Assembly (NCBI GenBank): GCA_964509075.1
Contig: CAZDWC010000007.1
Location: 1 to 64,000, forward strand
Reading direction: 5' to 3'
Source: UBA7239 sp964509075
GTDB taxonomy: Bacteria > Pseudomonadota > Gammaproteobacteria > Pseudomonadales > UBA7239
Length of the DNA stretch: 64,000 nt
Translations under genes and position numbers: made by a program
Shown: positions 60,935 to 64,000 of the stretch, piece after piece
Layout: every line of letters begins with the position of its first letter
Position numbering within the stretch: position 1 is the first letter of the stretch
Notes under the pieces: model-generated
What the model was told of the DNA's origin: nothing
The model's database searches: none
The model's input: only the letters and a program-made list of their open reading frames with translations

Positions 60935-61780
60935 CTAGGGGGCGTGGTTGATGAAGTCGCTGAAAGTGCTGAATGATTTCAGTTCCTCGCGGTGGATGTC
61001 GGTAACTGGCACGAAACGGCTGCTGCCGAAATCCTCCGCGTACGTCTTGCCTTCTGCACTACCGTGAAACGCGGTCAGTTTCTCAACCAGTGCTTCACGC
61101 GGTGCTGGCGGAAAATCCTTGCGCAACAGAATGAAATGCTGGTTGACGTTCTCGCTCTGCGCAACGATGCGGATGCGGTTGCGCAGGTCGGGTGCTACCA
61201 GTGACAGATCGTAGCCGGCGACAATGCCGGCCGGGTACTCGCCACTCATCACGGAAAGAATAATGCGGTCGACCTTGGCATTCACCACAATCTGCGGTCT
61301 GCTTGCCGGATCGGTAAAACGGCTGTCCAGCAGGCGCTTGGCCAGTTCATGAACAATGTCGTAGGGTTCCGGTGCCAGTATCGGCTTGCCGGCCAGGGCT
61401 TGCAGATCCTGCACGGGGCTTTGTGACGGCACAATAACCACGGCGTTCAGCGTGCTGTCACTGGCCAGTACCGGCTGGTAACCGTAGTGTGTCATCAACA
61501 GGTTGGCCAGGCCGGAAGAGGCGAAGGCGATATCCAGTTTCTGCTCGTGGGCGCGGGCGACATACTGGCCATAGTTTTCGGTACGCAGGTAGCGGGCACT
61601 GAAACCCTGTTGCTGCAAGTAGTTGATCAGGGGTTGGTATTTGCCGGCGAGAATGCTGCCACTGGCGTATGGCTCCTCGCTCACCAGCAGATCGGCGCCG
61701 GCCTGCACGTCGGTAGCCTTGAAAAACAGTGGCAGGCAGAGGAAGAGTGCGAGCAGTGTCTGTCCGATTTGCTGGATCAT
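60935..61780 (-). CDS. PhnD-like periplasmic binding protein
   Basis: 281 residues. A signal peptide (IGQTLLALFLCLPLFFKATDVQA) precedes a type II binding-protein fold: LLVSEEPYASGSILAGKYQP, YGQYVARAHEQKLDIAFAS, VVNAKVDRIILSVMSGEYPA and PPAPREALVEKLTAFHGS. It resembles phosphate/phosphite/phosphonate-binding PhnD relatives, but no ABC permease or ATPase is adjacent. It may be a sensor partner instead. ATG at 61780; an earlier ATG at 61825 would add 15 residues. Confidence 0.82.
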   Translation of the reverse strand: MIQQIGQTLLALFLCLPLFFKATDVQAGADLLVSEEPYASGSILAGKYQPLINYLQQQGFSARYLRTENYGQYVARAHEQKLDIAFASSGLANLLMTHYGYQPVLASDSTLNAVVIVPSQSPVQDLQALAGKPILAPEPYDIVHELAKRLLDSRFTDPASRPQIVVNAKVDRIILSVMSGEYPAGIVAGYDLSLVAPDLRNRIRIVAQSENVNQHFILLRKDFPPAPREALVEKLTAFHGSAEGKTYAEDFGSSRFVPVTDIHREELKSFSTFSDFINHAP

Positions 61781-61883
61781 TTTCAAGGCTTCCAGACCAT
61801 GATTTATCACCGATGTGGTCAACATCGCATCTTGATTCTAGTCGAAGCGGAAGGGAATTGCCCCGCCTGACTATGAGGATACT

Positions 61884-63116
61884 CTACAGCCCCATGGCGC
61901 GACGCATGATCTCGCGCTTGGCCAGCGGCAGCGATTCCAGCCCGCGCATGCCGGTGTTGCGCAGCCAGCGCAAAGGCAGCTCGCGGCGCGCAAACAGGCG
62001 CTTGAACAACTCCATGGCGGCCGTCATGGTGAGGTTGTCTCCCTTGCGGCGGCGCTGGTAGCGCTGCAGGACACTGGGATCGGCCGGCGCCAAGCCACGA
62101 CGTTGTGCCGAAAGCAGCTCTTCCGCCAGGGTTTGTACATCAATGAAGCCGAGATTGACTCCCTGGCCAGCCAGTGGGTGGATGGTGTGGGCGGCATCGC
62201 CGATCAATACCACATGTCGGTGGTGATAGGCGCGGGCATGGCGCTGGCGCAGTGGAAAGGCAAAGCGCCCGCGCACTTCCAGAATCTCGCCAAGACGATG
62301 CTCAAACGACTGCCCCAGCTGGCGTGCAAAATCGGTTTCGGGCAATTCCAGCAAGGCCTGGGCCTGCTCCGGCGGCACCGACCAGACAATGGAGCACCAG
62401 TGCTCGCCACCCTCGTTGTCGCGCAGCGGCAGGAACGCTAAAGGGCCGGAGGGCATGAAGCGCTGGCGGGCGGTGCGCAGGTGCGGCCGCTCCGTGCGTA
62501 CGGTGGCGATTACCGCCGTGTGGCCGTAATCCCATTCGGTAGTGTCAATGCCGCTCAACTGGCGCAGCGTCGACAATGCGCCGTCGGCAGCCACTACCAG
62601 TCGGCTGCGCACGATGCGCCCGCTTTGCAGTGTCAGTTCACAGGGCTCGGAGAGTTTGTCACTGTCCTGCAGAGCGGTCACCGTATCTGGACAAAGCAGT
62701 TGTACTTGCGGCAACTGGCGCAGGCGCGCGTGCAGTGCATCAACCACCAGGCTGTTTTCGACGATGTGCCCGAGCGCGGGCTGGCGCAACTCTTCGCAAT
62801 CAAACGTGACCTGCGCGGTGCCTTCTGCATCCCAGACCTGCATGTGTTCGAATGGAGACAGTCGCTGCGCGCGCATGGTTTTCCACACACCGAGTTGATC
62901 CAGAAAGCGTTGCGAGGCCGCACTCAGTGCCACCACGCGCGGATCGAAAAAATCATCGCGCACAAACGCGCGCGGCAGCTGGCCTTCAATCAGCGCCACG
63001 CGCCAGGGGCTTTCTGCCAACGCACAGGCCAAGGCACTGCCTGCCATGCCACCGCCGACGATGGCGATATCGCAATGCAATGGCACATCAATGTCCTGAA
63101 CCGCTGTACTTTGCAT
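61884..63116 (-). CDS. UbiH/UbiF/VisC-family FAD-dependent hydroxylase
   Basis: 410 residues. Flavoprotein monooxygenase of the ubiquinone ring hydroxylase group. CDIAIVGGGMAGSALACALA binds ADP of FAD, SAASQRFLDQLG and GRIVRSRLVVAADGALSTLR follow, and GDAAHTIHPLAGQGVNLGF is the second FAD motif. Which ring position it hydroxylates cannot be read from the sequence. It sits upstream of the PhnD-like gene and 21 bases downstream of the SPFH gene, same strand. Confidence 0.92.
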   Translation of the reverse strand: MQSTAVQDIDVPLHCDIAIVGGGMAGSALACALAESPWRVALIEGQLPRAFVRDDFFDPRVVALSAASQRFLDQLGVWKTMRAQRLSPFEHMQVWDAEGTAQVTFDCEELRQPALGHIVENSLVVDALHARLRQLPQVQLLCPDTVTALQDSDKLSEPCELTLQSGRIVRSRLVVAADGALSTLRQLSGIDTTEWDYGHTAVIATVRTERPHLRTARQRFMPSGPLAFLPLRDNEGGEHWCSIVWSVPPEQAQALLELPETDFARQLGQSFEHRLGEILEVRGRFAFPLRQRHARAYHHRHVVLIGDAAHTIHPLAGQGVNLGFIDVQTLAEELLSAQRRGLAPADPSVLQRYQRRRKGDNLTMTAAMELFKRLFARRELPLRWLRNTGMRGLESLPLAKREIMRRAMGL

Positions 63117-63137
63117 GGTCGCCTCGCCGTGGCTTTC

Positions 63138-63977
63138 TCACTTCACATTGACAAATGGCACTGCGCTGCCAGGTACCATGGTGCTTGGCAGTTTGCCGTC
63201 CCATTTTTCTGCGGATATCAGTGCTACCAGAGCTGGATTGTCGCGCAAGGCCTGGCCTTTGGACTGGATGGCAGTCGCTTCCGCCGCTCCCTTCAACTCT
63301 ATCGATTTTGCCTCGGCAGTGGCCTGAGCCAGTTTCGCATCTGCCTCGGCCTGCGCCTTGGTGCGCGTGATATCGGCAGCTACTTTTTCTTTTTCCCAGT
63401 TCTGACGGACTTTCTGCACTTCGACTTCGGCCAGCATGCGCTGCTCGATGCTTTGCTCGTAAGCACTACTGAAATCTATGTTTTCAACCTGAACAGATTC
63501 AATCGCCAGTTTGTTGCCAACCGCTTCGATGACTGCCTGCGAAACATCCGCACCGAATTTTGCCCGATCCTGGATAACAGACACTGCTGTATAGCCGCCG
63601 AAAACCTCCTTGGTCGCCTTGTTCACCGATGGAAACAAAACGCGTTCAACCAAGCCTTCCAGTGAACCGTACGAGGCATAAATGTCCTTTGCCTGGGAAG
63701 GCGAGGCATGGAAATTGACGGACAATTTGATTTCTGCCGGTTGTTGGTCCTTCGAGTAGGAATTCATCTTGGCAAACTCGACCTTCTCGCTTTGCATAGA
63801 GATGAAAACCACTTTGTCGATAATCGGTACCTTGAAGTGCAGCCCGGGTTCCGCATCGCCGATGACAGCGCCGTTGCGCAGAATGACAGCGCGTTCCTTC
63901 TGGTCAACCGTGTACCAGGATGAAAAAACGATGAATAGCATTGCAATAACGACAAAGCCGACACTGCCTGCTTTCAT
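63138..63977 (-). CDS. Prohibitin-like SPFH-domain membrane protein
   Basis: 279 residues. An N-terminal helix (VGFVVIAMLFIVFSSWY) precedes an SPFH domain: VDQKERAVILRNGAVIGDAE, PGLHFKVPIIDKVVFIS and TVNFHASP-like KLSVNFHASPSQAKDIY. The Ala/Glu-rich coiled coil AQAEADAKLAQATAEAKSIE follows. SPFH proteins form ring-shaped membrane cages and aid protease or lipid-domain control. The upstream flank runs off the window at its 5' side; no stop or other gene seen. Confidence 0.88.
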   Translation of the reverse strand: MKAGSVGFVVIAMLFIVFSSWYTVDQKERAVILRNGAVIGDAEPGLHFKVPIIDKVVFISMQSEKVEFAKMNSYSKDQQPAEIKLSVNFHASPSQAKDIYASYGSLEGLVERVLFPSVNKATKEVFGGYTAVSVIQDRAKFGADVSQAVIEAVGNKLAIESVQVENIDFSSAYEQSIEQRMLAEVEVQKVRQNWEKEKVAADITRTKAQAEADAKLAQATAEAKSIELKGAAEATAIQSKGQALRDNPALVALISAEKWDGKLPSTMVPGSAVPFVNVK

Positions 63978-64000
63978 GGATCCTGAATCGCCGTTTATAT

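Overview
This 64 kb window is chromosomal DNA from a flagellated gammaproteobacterium, most likely Pseudomonadales in the broad sense (Pseudomonas/Cellvibrio/Spongiibacter-type). The pointers are a SutA homologue (an RNA polymerase-binding protein known from that group), a Pseudomonas-like ArsR-methyltransferase/metK pair, rhodanese-psd and hemF-aroE pairs, the bamE/rnfH/ratA/smpB block, and a sigma-54-type promoter in front of the flagellar export genes. I cannot name a genus. Almost all of the window is ordinary core and housekeeping coding sequence. No gap between genes exceeds 300 bases. I found no tRNA, rRNA, CRISPR array, insertion sequence or prophage.

Layout. 1-4.6 kb: 5' part of transketolase (the window begins with a suspicious fold-back), a KstD-like flavoprotein, a catalase-family lipoprotein and a 3-hydroxyisobutyryl-CoA hydrolase-like protein. 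4.6-6.9 kb: a degenerate receiver protein, a cyclic-nucleotide-binding protein and a small membrane protein. 7.1-11.4 kb: an RND efflux adaptor and pump. 11.5-13.5 kb: acetate kinase and phosphotransacetylase. 13.6-16.4 kb: a large exported delta-60 repeat protein. 16.6-19.2 kb: DUF1244, ubiG, HIT and an unrecognised 385-residue protein. 19.4-25.7 kb: an accessory-looking block with two sister family-2 glycosyltransferases, a sulfotransferase, a third glycosyltransferase and a membrane glycosyltransferase, probably building a surface glycan. 25.9-32 kb: selO, then hemF-aroE run directly into a three-gene metal-chelate/cobalamin-type ABC importer. 32-38.6 kb: ridA, spoT and rpoZ, then gtrA, fur, bamE, rnfH, ratA and smpB. 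38.6-46.3 kb: a chemotaxis receptor, an enoyl-CoA hydratase, marC, a manganese-riboswitch-controlled zinc-ribbon/TerC pair, sutA, a HAD phosphatase, yggU, yggT and proC. 46.4-51.9 kb: fliL-fliM-fliN-fliO-fliP-fliQ-fliR-flhB in one run. 52-64 kb: a YcgN-type protein, an epimerase, metK with its ArsR-methyltransferase, ppx, pip, rhodanese-psd, dprA, a PhnD-like binding protein, a UbiH-family hydroxylase and an SPFH protein.

The most informative non-coding signals are a yybP-ykoY (Mn2+) riboswitch ahead of the TerC pair, a 16-base sigma-54 promoter match ahead of fliL, a 12+12 bp perfect palindrome ahead of the ArsR-methyltransferase/metK unit, and two short in-frame tandem repeats at gene ends: an 18-bp unit that triplicates the sutA tail and stop region, and a 15-bp unit that builds a repetitive proC N-terminus. 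I saw no clearly undescribed multi-gene system. The glycan/sulfotransferase block and the receiver plus cyclic-nucleotide-binding pair are the least explained parts.
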